NCBI GenBank assembly: GCA_041398905.1
Contig: JAWKTV010000010.1
Location: forward strand, 1-64,000
Direction: 5' to 3'
Length of the DNA: 64,000 nt
From: JAWKTV01 sp041398905
GTDB lineage: Bacteria; Planctomycetota; Planctomycetia; Planctomycetales; Planctomycetaceae
The first letter of the stretch is position 1. Each line of letters opens with the position of its first letter. Below are positions 29,452 to 45,837 of the stretch, one piece after another. Position numbers and translations under genes: made by a program. The notes below the pieces were generated by a model that saw only the letters and a program-made list of their open reading frames with translations, made no database searches and was not told the DNA's origin.

Positions 29452-30808
29452 ATGCCTCTCAAGCCCACGGATATTCAGGTCCTGGAGGCCACCCTCACAG
29501 TCGAGTCCCTGCCATTCCGCACTCCGCTCAAGTTTGGCGGTCGCGTGATGGACTCGACTCGGCTGCTTAATGTCGAGGTGGTCGTCCGTAACGAGAAAGG
29601 ACAGGAAGGGGTCGGGCTGGGCAGCATGCCGGTCGGCAACGTCTGGGCCTGGCCTACGGACGCAGTCAGCACGGCCGACACCACCGCCGCCATGGAGGAC
29701 TTCGCCGAGCGCGTGGTGCGGCTGATGGATGCGTTCGACGAAATCGGGCATCCGCTCGACATCCTCTTTCATGTCTCGGCCGAGTACGACCATCTCGCGC
29801 GGACCGTGGCCCGCGATCACAAGCTCGCGGAGCACCCGCCGCTGCTCGCCCAGCTCGTTGCCGCCAGTCCGCTCGACGCCGCGCTGCACGACGCGTACGG
29901 ACAGGTCAACGGCATCAACAGCTTTGAACGCCCTGTCGAAGGAGTTCGTGCATAACGATCTGTCATACTACCTCGATAACCAGTTCAAGGGGGAGTACCT
30001 CGACCGCTACACACTGCGGGAACCGAAGCCGCGATTGCCCCTCTATCATCTCGTCGGAGCACTCGACCCGTTGACCGGCAGCGACGTCGAAAAAGCAATT
30101 GGGGACGGCCTGCCCGAGACGCTGCAGGACTGGATCGCCGCCGACGGACTGACGCATCTGAAGATCAAGCTCAACGGCGACGACCTCGCGTGGGATGTCG
30201 CGCGGGTGGTGGCGATCGACAAGGCGACCGCCGAAGCCCAGTCCGCTCGCGGCTGTCGCGAGTGGTTCTATTCGACGGACTTCAACGAGAAGTGCGAGAA
30301 CGTCGAGTACGTGCTCGAGTTTCTGAAGAAGGTCAAGTCGCAGGCCCCGGCCGCCTACGACCGCATTCAGTACATCGAGCAGCCGACGCACCGCGACCTC
30401 AAGGCGCATCCGGACAACCGCATGCACAAGGCGGCCGAGCTGAAACCTGTGGTCATCGACGAGTCGCTGGTCGATTACGAAGCCCTGCTGATCGCCCGCG
30501 AGCAGGGTTACAGCGGTGTCGCCCTCAAGGCCTGCAAGGGACAAACCGAAGCCCTGTTCGCCGCGGCCGCCGCTCAGAAGTTCGGCATGTTCCTCTGCGT
30601 GCAGGACCTGACCTGCCCCGGGGCGTCGTTCCTGCACTCCGCGGCACTCGCCTCCCGGATTCCCACCGTCGCCGCCATCGAAGGCAACGGCCGACAGTAT
30701 TGCCCGTCGGGCAACGTCAGCTGGGCACGCCGCTATCCCGGCATGTTCGACATCACGAACGGGACCGTCGAGACCGGCAACCTCGATGGCCCGGGGCTCG
30801 GCTTTTAG
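29452..30808 (+). pseudogene. Enolase-superfamily (muconate-cycloisomerase-like) enzyme, one-base insertion
   Basis: A mandelate racemase/muconate lactonising type protein of about 451 residues once corrected. Frame one from 29452 covers the capping domain (TPLKFGGRVMDSTRLLNVEV) and ends its match at GINSF. One extra base at 29926-29928 shifts the frame; the second frame then continues ALSKEFVHNDLSYYL to the stop at 30808. The catalytic set is complete: KIKLNG (first Lys), DFNEKC (metal Asp), YIEQPT (metal Glu), VIDESLVDY (metal Asp/Glu) and LKACKG (second Lys). These enzymes abstract an alpha proton from carboxylates; the substrate cannot be read off. Because all catalytic residues survive, a sequencing error is as likely as inactivation. 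Confidence 0.8.
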
Positions 30809-31014
30809 ACCGCGCGTCAACCATCACCGCCGTTCGAGCCCGGGAGACCCGGTTATTCATGATGGTTGGTGTGGCGGGGCGATCTTCTGTACGCCCCCGG
30901 TTGAAAGCGCGTGTGACATCGGGGGCTCTTCGACCCATTGCCATAACATGGGTGTCGATGCCATTCGCGAAGCGAACCGCGACGCTGGTTGACAGACCGG
31001 CTAAACTTTCCGGC

Positions 31015-32400
31015 ATGCTCCCGGCTTTCCTCAATCCCGACAACTGGTCGCTCAGCGCGTCGATCGCCATTACGGCGACGCTCGCCGCGATGTCGTGTGC
31101 CCTGCCCGGCGTCTGGCTGGTGTTGCGTCGGCAAAGCATGCTGGGCGACGCGCTCAGCCACACCGCGCTGCCGGGCATCGTTGTCGCCTTCCTCCTGGCC
31201 GCGGCCGTGCAGGGGGCCGGCTGGATCAAGCCGGAAACCCTGCTGACGTTCGAGCACATCGTCCTGTTTATCGGCGCCGTGCTGGCCGGCGTGCTCACCG
31301 CCTGGCTGACCGAGTGGGTGCAGAAGATCGGCAACGTCGAGTCGAGCGCGGCGCTCGGCGTCGTTTTCAGCGGTCTATTCGCCCTCGGACTGTTTCTCAT
31401 CCGCTACGTCGCCGACGATGTCCACCTCGACACCGACTGCGTTCTGTTCGGACGCATCGTCGAGGTCTCGCTGCTCACCTTCAATATCGGTGGCCTGCAT
31501 TTTCCGCGGGCCGCCGTCATCAACGGCGCGTTGCTGCTGTGCAACCTCGCGCTGATGCTGACGTTCTTCAAGGAGCTGCGCATCTCCGCGTTCGATCCGG
31601 CCCTCGCCACCGTCCAGGGGATCAACGCCCGGGCGATGCATTACTCGCTGATGGCGGTCACGGCGCTCACCGTCGTCGCCGCGTTTGAGTCGGTCGGGAG
31701 CATTCTGGTGATCGGCCTGCTGGTCGCCCCCGGCGCGACGGCTCATCTGCTGACCGACCGGCTGAGGCCGATGATCCTGCTGTCGCTGGTGTTCGCCGCG
31801 ACGGCGGCGGTGCTCGGACAGTGGCTGTCGCTCAGCCTGCCCCGCGCCCTGCTCCCCCGGCTCGGTCTTGAAGGGATCGATTCCGTCAGCACCTCGGGCA
31901 TGATCGCCGTCACCACGGGCGGGCTGTTTTTGCTCGCATGGCTGATTTCTCCCCGATATGGCCTGCTGGCCCGCGCCTACCACTCCACGCGACTCGCCGC
32001 CCGTATCGTCGCCGAAGACCTGCTCGGCATCCTGTACCGTCGCAGCGAACGGAACGCCGGCCCCATGCCAGTCGCCGAGTTGAAGCAGCACGAGCTGCAT
32101 ACGCCGCTGGGGCACTGGCTGTCCCGGTGGACCGTGTGGCGGTTCCGCAGCCGGGGGCTGATCGTGACGACGCCCGATGGCCTCACGCTGACCGAGGCGG
32201 GCAACGCCGCCGCTCGCGAGGTGGTCCGCTCGCATCGCCTGTGGGAGGCCTACCTCGAAAAGCATTTCGAGCTGCCGAGCGATCACCTGCACGCTCCCGC
32301 TCACCGGGCCGAACATTACCTCGACGAAGAGCTTCGCGAGGTACTGGCAAGTGAGCTAAATACTCCGCAATCGGACCCGCACGGCCGCGAAATTCCCTGA
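31015..32400 (+). CDS. Zinc/manganese ABC transporter permease fused to a DtxR-like domain
   Basis: A 461-residue protein starting at 31015 (MLPAFLNPDN). Residues about 10-300 are the ABC-3 type permease (ZnuB/MntB family): LRRQSMLGDALSHTALPGIV, NVESSAALGVVFSGLFALGL, GINARAMHYSLMAVTALTVV and VIGLLVAPGATAHLL. After a last membrane helix there is a winged-helix-like segment (ELKQHELHTPLGHW to IVTTPDGLTLTEAGNAAA) and then the metal-binding/dimerisation pattern of DtxR/MntR, VVRSHRLWEAYLEKHF, DHLHAPAHRAEHYLD and SDPHGREIP. Permease and metal sensor are thus joined in one protein. No ABC ATPase or metal-binding lipoprotein is adjacent. The start is 206 bases after the enolase-family gene. Confidence 0.88.
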   Translation: MLPAFLNPDNWSLSASIAITATLAAMSCALPGVWLVLRRQSMLGDALSHTALPGIVVAFLLAAAVQGAGWIKPETLLTFEHIVLFIGAVLAGVLTAWLTEWVQKIGNVESSAALGVVFSGLFALGLFLIRYVADDVHLDTDCVLFGRIVEVSLLTFNIGGLHFPRAAVINGALLLCNLALMLTFFKELRISAFDPALATVQGINARAMHYSLMAVTALTVVAAFESVGSILVIGLLVAPGATAHLLTDRLRPMILLSLVFAATAAVLGQWLSLSLPRALLPRLGLEGIDSVSTSGMIAVTTGGLFLLAWLISPRYGLLARAYHSTRLAARIVAEDLLGILYRRSERNAGPMPVAELKQHELHTPLGHWLSRWTVWRFRSRGLIVTTPDGLTLTEAGNAAAREVVRSHRLWEAYLEKHFELPSDHLHAPAHRAEHYLDEELREVLASELNTPQSDPHGREIP

Positions 32401-32623
32401 TCGATCCCAGCCCCCCGTTGGCAACAGCCGGTCCGAGATAGTACGGTGCGTGCGGCACAGCCCGAATGCCGCGGGCGCCACGTCAGCGGCGATGATGTCA
32501 CGCGTCTCCAAGCGATACGCCGCCGACTAAGGTGCCAACCGAACATCATGTTTCCCAGGCGACATCACCCGCCGAGACTCACACCGCCCCGGCAACCCGC
32601 CCTGAATCCGCATCGTACCCACA

Positions 32624-34039
32624 GTGTCCAACACCTCAGACGAATCGACCGACCTCAACAGCGTCCCTGTCAGCGTTCTCATCATCGATGACGACGAGGG
32701 GCACGCGCAGGCGGTCGCGGAGAGCCTCGAACGGATTGGCTGCGAGTGTCGCATCGCCACCACCGGCCAGCAGGGCTGCGACCTCATCGAGAGCGACAAC
32801 TACGACGTCGTCATCACCGACCTGCGAATGGACGACGTCGACGGGCTGGCCGTGCTGCGAAAGGCAAAAAGCGAGCTTCCCGACGCCGAAGTCATCGTGC
32901 TCACCGGGCACAGCTCGATTCACTCGGCCGTCACCGCGATGCAGGGAGGAGCCTACACCTACCTCACCAAACCGCTCGACATCCAGGAGCTGCGGTCGGC
33001 GGTCGAAAAGGCTTCCGAGCGAGTGCGGCTCATCCGTCGCAACATCGCCCTCAGCCGTCGACTCGACGAACGCTTTGGCTTTGAAGGAGTCGTCGGCACC
33101 AGTCCGGCCATGCACCGCGTGATCGAGCAACTGCGGAACCTCGCGGCAGCGGACACCACCGTGCTCATCCTCGGCGAGAGCGGTACCGGCAAGGAACTCG
33201 TCGCCCGCGCGCTCCATCAGAACAGCCCACGCAAGAACAAGCCCTTCGTACCGCTGAACATCTCAGCCCTGCCCGAAAGCATCCTCGAGAGCGAACTGTT
33301 CGGGCATGAACAAGGGGCCTTCACCGGAGCCGCCAGCAAGCGCATCGGCAAGTTCGAGCACGCCAACGGCGGGACCCTGTTCCTCGACGAAGTCGGCGAA
33401 ATGCCGATGGAAACGCAGATCAAGTTGCTCCGCGTGCTCGAAGACCGCAAGATCACCCGACTCGGTTCCAACGACGAAAAAGGAATCAACGTCCGCCTGC
33501 TGGCCGCGACGAACGCCGACCTCAAGGCCATGGTCGAAGCGGGCACCTTCCGCCGCGACCTGTACTACCGACTCAGTGTCGTCAGCATCTCCCTCCCCCC
33601 CTTGCGCGAACGCCGCAGCGACATCCCGCTGCTGATCGACCACTTCCTCAAAGAATTTCAGGAGCGGATGGGCAAGCGGGTCGAAGGCATCACCAAAAGG
33701 GCCAGGCAGGCACTCACCGCCTACGACTGGCCCGGAAACATCCGCCAGCTCCGCAACGTCGTCGAAGGCATGCTCGCCCTCGACATGGACGGCGTGCTCG
33801 ATATCGACGACCTCCCCGAGGAAATCGCTCCGCTGTCGACCGAGGAAGAAGTCCTGCCGTCAACGAATGCCAACGGTGCCGACGGACTCATCGGGCGGCC
33901 ACTCGATCAGGTCGAGGCCTACTACATCGCCCGCGCACTGGAGCTGACCGAAGGCAAGCGCGAAGAGACCGCCAAGATGCTCGGCATCGGCGAACGGACG
34001 TTGTACCGCAAGCTCAAGGAGTACGGATTGCGGGAATAG
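32624..34039 (+). CDS. Sigma-54-dependent response regulator (NtrC family)
   Basis: A 471-residue protein starting with GTG at 32624. Receiver domain residues 15-135: acidic pocket IIDDDEG, phosphoacceptor in VVITDLRMDD, and conserved Thr and Lys in VLTGHSS and YLTKPLD. AAA+ domain residues about 155-395: Walker A GESGTGKE, the sigma-54 contact GAFTGA, Walker B TLFLDEVGEM and the arginine-finger region LRERRSDIP. Fis-type helix-turn-helix at the C-terminus: KREETAKMLGIGERTLYRKL. It activates sigma-54 promoters when phosphorylated. No histidine kinase gene is adjacent, so it is an orphan here. Confidence 0.95.
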   Translation: MSNTSDESTDLNSVPVSVLIIDDDEGHAQAVAESLERIGCECRIATTGQQGCDLIESDNYDVVITDLRMDDVDGLAVLRKAKSELPDAEVIVLTGHSSIHSAVTAMQGGAYTYLTKPLDIQELRSAVEKASERVRLIRRNIALSRRLDERFGFEGVVGTSPAMHRVIEQLRNLAAADTTVLILGESGTGKELVARALHQNSPRKNKPFVPLNISALPESILESELFGHEQGAFTGAASKRIGKFEHANGGTLFLDEVGEMPMETQIKLLRVLEDRKITRLGSNDEKGINVRLLAATNADLKAMVEAGTFRRDLYYRLSVVSISLPPLRERRSDIPLLIDHFLKEFQERMGKRVEGITKRARQALTAYDWPGNIRQLRNVVEGMLALDMDGVLDIDDLPEEIAPLSTEEEVLPSTNANGADGLIGRPLDQVEAYYIARALELTEGKREETAKMLGIGERTLYRKLKEYGLRE

Positions 34040-34110
34040 CGAATCCCGGTCTGCCGCTTCCAGCCGCATGATGACAACGACCGTACGCACTCTCGAAGAC
34101 CGATTCTACT

Positions 34111-35283
34111 ATGTCTTTCAGCACGCTCCCGCTCAGCTATTGCACCAACGTCCATCCCGGCCTGTCCGTTGACGAAGTCGTTGCCGGGCTGGAGCGATAC
34201 ACCGCGAAACTCCCGGCAGCGACGGGCCGACAAGTCGCCGCCGGCCTCTGGCTCGCCGCCAGCGTGATCAGCGAAATCGAAAGCGAAACCGCCAAACTCG
34301 ATCAGCTCGCCACGACGCTGCGACGCTCGGACCTCGTCTGCTACACCCTCAACACATTTCCGTATGGCAACTTTCATGGCGACCGCGTGAAGGAGCAGGT
34401 CTACCTCCCCGACTGGACCTCGCCCGACCGGCTGCACTATACGCTGGCGTGCGCGCGAGTGCTGCCACACCTGATGCCCCCCGGCACCGAGGGGAGCCTC
34501 TCGACCGTCCCGCTCGGCTACAAAGGCTTTCAGCACCCCGCGACCTTTCGTCAGGACTGCATCGCGAACCTGCTCAGGCTCGCCAGTGGTCTCAACGATC
34601 TCCACGACGACACCGGCATCGTCGTGCGGCTGGCGATCGAGCCAGAACCGATGTGCGTCCTCGAAACTACCGCCGAGACGGTCGCATTCTTCACCGAACT
34701 ATGGGCCGCCGCCGACGAGGAGGGGCAACTCGCGATCGCGCAGCGGCACCTCGGTGTCTGCTACGACGTTTGCCATCAGTCGGTCGAGTTCGAAGATGTC
34801 GCCGTGTCCATCGCGCGGCTCCAGGCGGCCGGCATCCGCATCAACAAGGTTCACATCACCTGCGCGTTGAGACTGCCAACGCCGGCCGACAACGCGATCG
34901 GTCGCGCGGCACTCGCGCACTTCGCCGAGCCCCGTTACCTGCATCAGACGCTCGCCCGCGCGGCAGATGGCGCGATCCACCGCCACCCCGACCTCGACGC
35001 CACCGTGTGCAACACCCCCTCCGCCGAGTTCGCGGCGGCGGACGAATGGCGAATCCACTATCACGTTCCGGTGAACGCCGAGACGGTCGGCCCGCTGCTG
35101 ACCACCCGCGACGACCTCCGCTCCGCCCTCGCCGCCGTCAGGCAACTGCCCTACGCCCCCCACCTCGAAGTCGAGACTTACACCTGGGGCGTTCTGCCGG
35201 GCGAGCAGAAACCCGACCTCGTCGCCGGATTGGCCGCGGAACTCAACGCCACCCGCGAACTTCTGGACGGCACCGCGGTTTGA
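34111..35283 (+). CDS. eboE: EboE-like TIM-barrel protein (metabolite traffic)
   Basis: A 390-residue protein resembling EboE, a sugar-isomerase-like TIM barrel encoded in the ebo gene clusters that move precursor metabolites to the periplasm in cyanobacteria and other bacteria. The matching pattern is visible in LSYCTNVHPGLSVDEVV, LNTFPYGNFHGDRVKEQVYLPDW, GSLSTVPLGYKGF, RLAIEPEPMCVLETT and HLGVCYDVCHQSVEFED. The metal or substrate-facing residues would be the Glu in EPEP and the Cys/His in YDVCH. None of eboA, eboB, eboC, eboD or eboF is in the window, so the gene is isolated. It follows the NtrC-type regulator by 71 bases and may be co-transcribed with it. Confidence 0.7.
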   Translation: MSFSTLPLSYCTNVHPGLSVDEVVAGLERYTAKLPAATGRQVAAGLWLAASVISEIESETAKLDQLATTLRRSDLVCYTLNTFPYGNFHGDRVKEQVYLPDWTSPDRLHYTLACARVLPHLMPPGTEGSLSTVPLGYKGFQHPATFRQDCIANLLRLASGLNDLHDDTGIVVRLAIEPEPMCVLETTAETVAFFTELWAAADEEGQLAIAQRHLGVCYDVCHQSVEFEDVAVSIARLQAAGIRINKVHITCALRLPTPADNAIGRAALAHFAEPRYLHQTLARAADGAIHRHPDLDATVCNTPSAEFAAADEWRIHYHVPVNAETVGPLLTTRDDLRSALAAVRQLPYAPHLEVETYTWGVLPGEQKPDLVAGLAAELNATRELLDGTAV

Positions 35284-35362
35284 TTCAGCTGACTTCGCGG
35301 ACGAGCAGTTCACCCAGCGGTGGAAACTCCCCGTGCGTCGGAACAAGCGGTTGTCCGCCACG

Positions 35363-36700
35363 TTACCCCAGCAGCCGAGCGATCGGCATCCCCTCGGACA
35401 GTGCCAGGGGGCGGCCGATGGGGGTGATGATCTCTTCCGTCCAGTCGACGCCCATCACCTGCAGGATCGTCGCGTACAGGTCTTGAATCTTGGTTGGCTC
35501 GTGGGGAGCGGTTTCACTGTCTTCGACTTGTCGATCGGGGTCGGTGCCGCCAATGAGCTGGCCGCTTCGCAATCCGCCACCGCCGACAACACAGCTAAAC
35601 CCGTTGGGCCAGTGGTCGCGGCCATCCAGCCCGTTGATTCGCGGTGTACGCCCAAACTCGCCAATGCACAGCACGATGGTCGAATCAAGCAGATCGCGGG
35701 CGGCGAGGTCGTCCATCAGGGCCGCGAACGCGGGGTCGAGCTGGTTGGTCTGCGTGACGTGTCCTTCGTAATTGCTCGCATGCGTGTCGAAGCCATTGAG
35801 GGTCACCTGAATCGAGCGGACGCCGTGCTCGACCAGCCGGCGGGCCACCAGGCAGCCCCGGCCAAACCGGCTGTCGCCGTAGCGTTCGATCGTCTCCTGT
35901 GGCTCGTCCTCCAGCCTGAACGCCCGAAGTTGCTCGGACGACATCATGGTGAGCGCCTTCTCGATGACCTTCTGATGCTGCGAGTCGGACGCCTGCAGCT
36001 CCCGCCGGGTCTGGAAGGACTTGGAGAGGACCGCGAGATTTTCGAGTCGACGCTGTTGACGGTCCTCCGGAACGCGAGACTCCATGTTCTGAAGATTGCG
36101 GCCCGGATCATAAATACGATAGGCGTCAAAGCTCGCGCCGAGGTAACCACCCGCCGCGGCTTCGAAATCGTCGCCGGTCGCCAGGGCGACGTGCATCGGA
36201 ATCTCGATTCGCTCGTTGGGGAGCGAGCGGGCGAGGATGGCGCCGAGCGCGGGGTGGACGACGGTGGGATCCGGACGATAGCCGGTTTGCACGAAGTACG
36301 TTCCCCGCTCGTGGTCACCTTCCTTCGAGACCAGTGAGCGAATCACATTCAATTGCCGCATCCGCTCCGCCATGCGGGGCAGCAGATGGGAGATTTCCAG
36401 ATCAGGCACGTTCGTCTTGATCGCCCGGATCGGTCCGCCGTGCTTTGACTCCGGGTGCGGATCCCAGGTGTCGAGCTGACTGGGGCCGCCGGCCATCCAG
36501 AGCGTAATCAGTGACTTCGGCCGTTCTGGTCCCCGCGACTCCGCCGCCCGTGCGGAGAGCCTGGGCAGCAGGTACGACACTCCCAGTCCGGCGGCGATCC
36601 GCAACAGGCCGCGCCGCGTCAGGCTGACTCGTGAGCCGGTCAACGAGTTCCCCTCCAGCAGTTGCGGACCGGCGCAGTTGAGCATGGGAATGTGCGACAT
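35363..36700 (-). CDS. DUF1501 family Tat-exported protein
   Basis: A 445-residue protein. Start 36700 (MSHIPMLNCAG) rather than 36847, because the twin-arginine-like segment SLTRRGLLRIAAGLGVSYLLP then lies near residue 28-48. The family blocks are SLITLWMAGGPSQLDTWDPHPE, SLVSKEGDHERGTYFVQTGYRP, GCLVARRLVEHGVRSIQVTLNGFDTH, IVLCIGEFGRTPRINGLDGRDHWP and CVVGGGGLRSGQLIGGT. It is a paralog of the protein at 14930-16216 and lies 118 bases after a DUF1549/DUF1553 gene on the same strand. Confidence 0.93.
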   Translation of the reverse strand: MSHIPMLNCAGPQLLEGNSLTGSRVSLTRRGLLRIAAGLGVSYLLPRLSARAAESRGPERPKSLITLWMAGGPSQLDTWDPHPESKHGGPIRAIKTNVPDLEISHLLPRMAERMRQLNVIRSLVSKEGDHERGTYFVQTGYRPDPTVVHPALGAILARSLPNERIEIPMHVALATGDDFEAAAGGYLGASFDAYRIYDPGRNLQNMESRVPEDRQQRRLENLAVLSKSFQTRRELQASDSQHQKVIEKALTMMSSEQLRAFRLEDEPQETIERYGDSRFGRGCLVARRLVEHGVRSIQVTLNGFDTHASNYEGHVTQTNQLDPAFAALMDDLAARDLLDSTIVLCIGEFGRTPRINGLDGRDHWPNGFSCVVGGGGLRSGQLIGGTDPDRQVEDSETAPHEPTKIQDLYATILQVMGVDWTEEIITPIGRPLALSEGMPIARLLG

Positions 36701-36818
36701 GACTGTTCCTCGAATGGATTGGGCACGCAGGCCAACGTTTCTTCCACAAGTCGCAAACGGACGATGCCCGCTGCACGCACGCTCGCTGACGACCGCATGT
36801 CGGCCGTTCGACCCGCCA

Positions 36819-38591
36819 TCAGTGATTCCAACTGAACTCCGGGGCATTGAACAACGCCCAGTAGATGTCCTCGATCACCCCGTCGGGCTGGCCCTCCGCC
36901 GCATCGCTCAGTTGCGGCAGGAAGCAGTCCCGCTCGGCCTGATTCGCGGTGCGGGTCAGTGTCGCGAGAAACAGGTTGTCCAGCAGCGATTCGGGAGTCG
37001 ACGAATATCGCGAGATCTGCCCGGTCGCGGTGAATGCTTCCTCTTTCGACAGCTCGTTGGCGAAGTCGCCGTTCATTCGCAGAAGTGCCTGCTGGATGGT
37101 GCCGGTACGATCTTCGAGCTCATCGACACCCGGGTCGCCGAACTCGTTGACGAAATCTCGCTCGCGAAAGAGCCGCTGAAAACGGACGAACAGATGCGAG
37201 TTGCGGTCGACGGTGTCGACATGGTTCGCCTGCAACATCGAACCGATCACCTGCTCGGGACGCAGCCGAACCAGCGGGAACACCCCCCAGCGGGACTCGA
37301 TCTGGGCGATTCGCTGGCGGAGGCGGTCCGCCTCGTCGCGCGGGAGATGCTGCACGCTGTCGGGGTCGCATTCGGGGTGAAACGAGGCGAGGCGAAACGC
37401 CTTGCTCCCCGCGATGACCAACACCAGCCGCCGCAAATCGCAGTCGTGCGCCCGAAAATCCCGAGCGAGAATGTCGAGCACTTCGAGCTGATTGCCGAAC
37501 CGGACATCGTCGGGGTCAGGCAGGTCATCGACCGCTCGATCAGTCCAGATCCATTCGCTCTTTCCGGTGCTCAAGTCCTCGGCGTGCATCCGCACCCGGG
37601 CCGCGAACGGACGGCCGAACATCAGCCCCCAGACCCGATTGGAAATCGCCCGCCCGAACCGGTCGTTCTCGGGACTCGTCACCCACGTTGCCAGCCGCTC
37701 ACGATCGCCGGTCGACTGTCCCGCCCACTCCGGATGCATCGGGAGCGCGACCTCCGGATAACGCGGCGGCTCCCCCTCCGCCTCGATCACAGCGAACCGT
37801 TCTTCCGGGTCATCCCGCAGACCCGCCAGCGTCAACTTCAGGTGACCGTAGTGGGCCGCGATCCCCTCGAACTGCTGTTGCGTCCAGTCATCAAAAGGGT
37901 GGTCATGACACTGGGCGCAGTCGATGCGCTGCCCCAGAAACGCCCGAGCCGTGCGGGCGGCCAGCTTGTTCGCATCGAACTCGTCGTTCGCGAAGCCGGC
38001 CGTCAAGAAGTTGACTTCGCCACTGCCGGTCCAGACCCCCTGCCCAGCGATCATCCCCCGAACGACTTCGTCATACGGCCGATTCTCTCGCAACTCTCCC
38101 GAGAGCCATGCGAAGAAGCGATCCCGGCGAAAGATCAGAAACTGCCCATCCTCGATACCAACGTACGCTCGCGCGAGACGTTCGGCGAAGTAGTCACTGA
38201 AGCGGGAGTCATCGAGCATCGCGTTCGTCCAGAGCATCAGGCGATCGGGCCGATCGTCAGCCTGGAACCGCCGCACCTCCTGCAGCGAAGGAATCGTCCC
38301 ATGCAGCGCCAGCGAGAGTCGCCGCAAGACAGTCAGATCGTCCGCCTCCGGTGCCGGCCCAAGCGCCGTCAGTGCGCCGTCAGCCGGCACATCACCGGCC
38401 GCGGCCGACTGTTCGCTCCACAATCGCTCGAGTGCCGCATCGACTTGCCGAATCGTCGCCCGCAAATCATCGGCCTTCCCGGGAGCCAGAGCGGCTTCGC
38501 TTCGGGACGGCGGCGTGCGAATGGCGAAGGCCGTCAGTGCCGCAACACACAGCACAACGGCAATCGGCAGCAGAATCGTACGAATACGCAT
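36819..38591 (-). CDS. DUF1549/DUF1553 exported protein with single heme-type motif
   Basis: A 590-residue protein starting at 38591 (MRIRTILLPIAVVL), with an N-terminal membrane/signal segment. DUF1549 holds LRRLSLALHGTIPSLQEVRRF, the block FSDYFAERLARAYVG and the motif CAQCHDHPFDDW. DUF1553 holds ENDRFGRAISNRVWGLMFGRP, VRLRPEQVIGSMLQA, ALLRMNGDFANELSKEE and LFLATLTRTANQAE. No EF-hands and no N-terminal cytochrome domain, unlike the relatives at 16284 and 42783. It heads the pair with the DUF1501 gene downstream. Role unknown; exported, possibly electron transfer linked. Confidence 0.9.
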   Translation of the reverse strand: MRIRTILLPIAVVLCVAALTAFAIRTPPSRSEAALAPGKADDLRATIRQVDAALERLWSEQSAAAGDVPADGALTALGPAPEADDLTVLRRLSLALHGTIPSLQEVRRFQADDRPDRLMLWTNAMLDDSRFSDYFAERLARAYVGIEDGQFLIFRRDRFFAWLSGELRENRPYDEVVRGMIAGQGVWTGSGEVNFLTAGFANDEFDANKLAARTARAFLGQRIDCAQCHDHPFDDWTQQQFEGIAAHYGHLKLTLAGLRDDPEERFAVIEAEGEPPRYPEVALPMHPEWAGQSTGDRERLATWVTSPENDRFGRAISNRVWGLMFGRPFAARVRMHAEDLSTGKSEWIWTDRAVDDLPDPDDVRFGNQLEVLDILARDFRAHDCDLRRLVLVIAGSKAFRLASFHPECDPDSVQHLPRDEADRLRQRIAQIESRWGVFPLVRLRPEQVIGSMLQANHVDTVDRNSHLFVRFQRLFRERDFVNEFGDPGVDELEDRTGTIQQALLRMNGDFANELSKEEAFTATGQISRYSSTPESLLDNLFLATLTRTANQAERDCFLPQLSDAAEGQPDGVIEDIYWALFNAPEFSWNH

Positions 38592-38762
38592 GTGCGGAGC
38601 GACCGGTTGAAGGATGCTGCGTTGCAATGAGTCCTGCTCAGTGTACCTCGCCAAAGCTGCGGCTGTTTCGTCGATTCTCCTGAAAATTCCGCAAGCCCCG
38701 CTACCAGTCATCGCGGAACCGACTCCTACCGCAACGCGGAATCGACGGCTCACCGTGACGAG

Positions 38763-42776
<4,014 letters not shown>

Positions 42777-42782
42777 CGCCAG

Positions 42783-45710
<2,928 letters not shown>

Positions 45711-45837
45711 GGCATCTCAAGGGGTTGATGGGGTTCGCGATGACCGCTGCAACACGCTCGGAGTTCGACGTGACGAAAGGAACTCGAATGCTTCGGCGCT
45801 GACTGGTGATCGCCATCAAGCACCGTTGTGAAGGTGG

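Noticed and set aside
36678..38630. Long plus-strand open frame (650 residues)
   Set aside because: Antisense of the DUF1549/DUF1553 gene; no recognisable domain.
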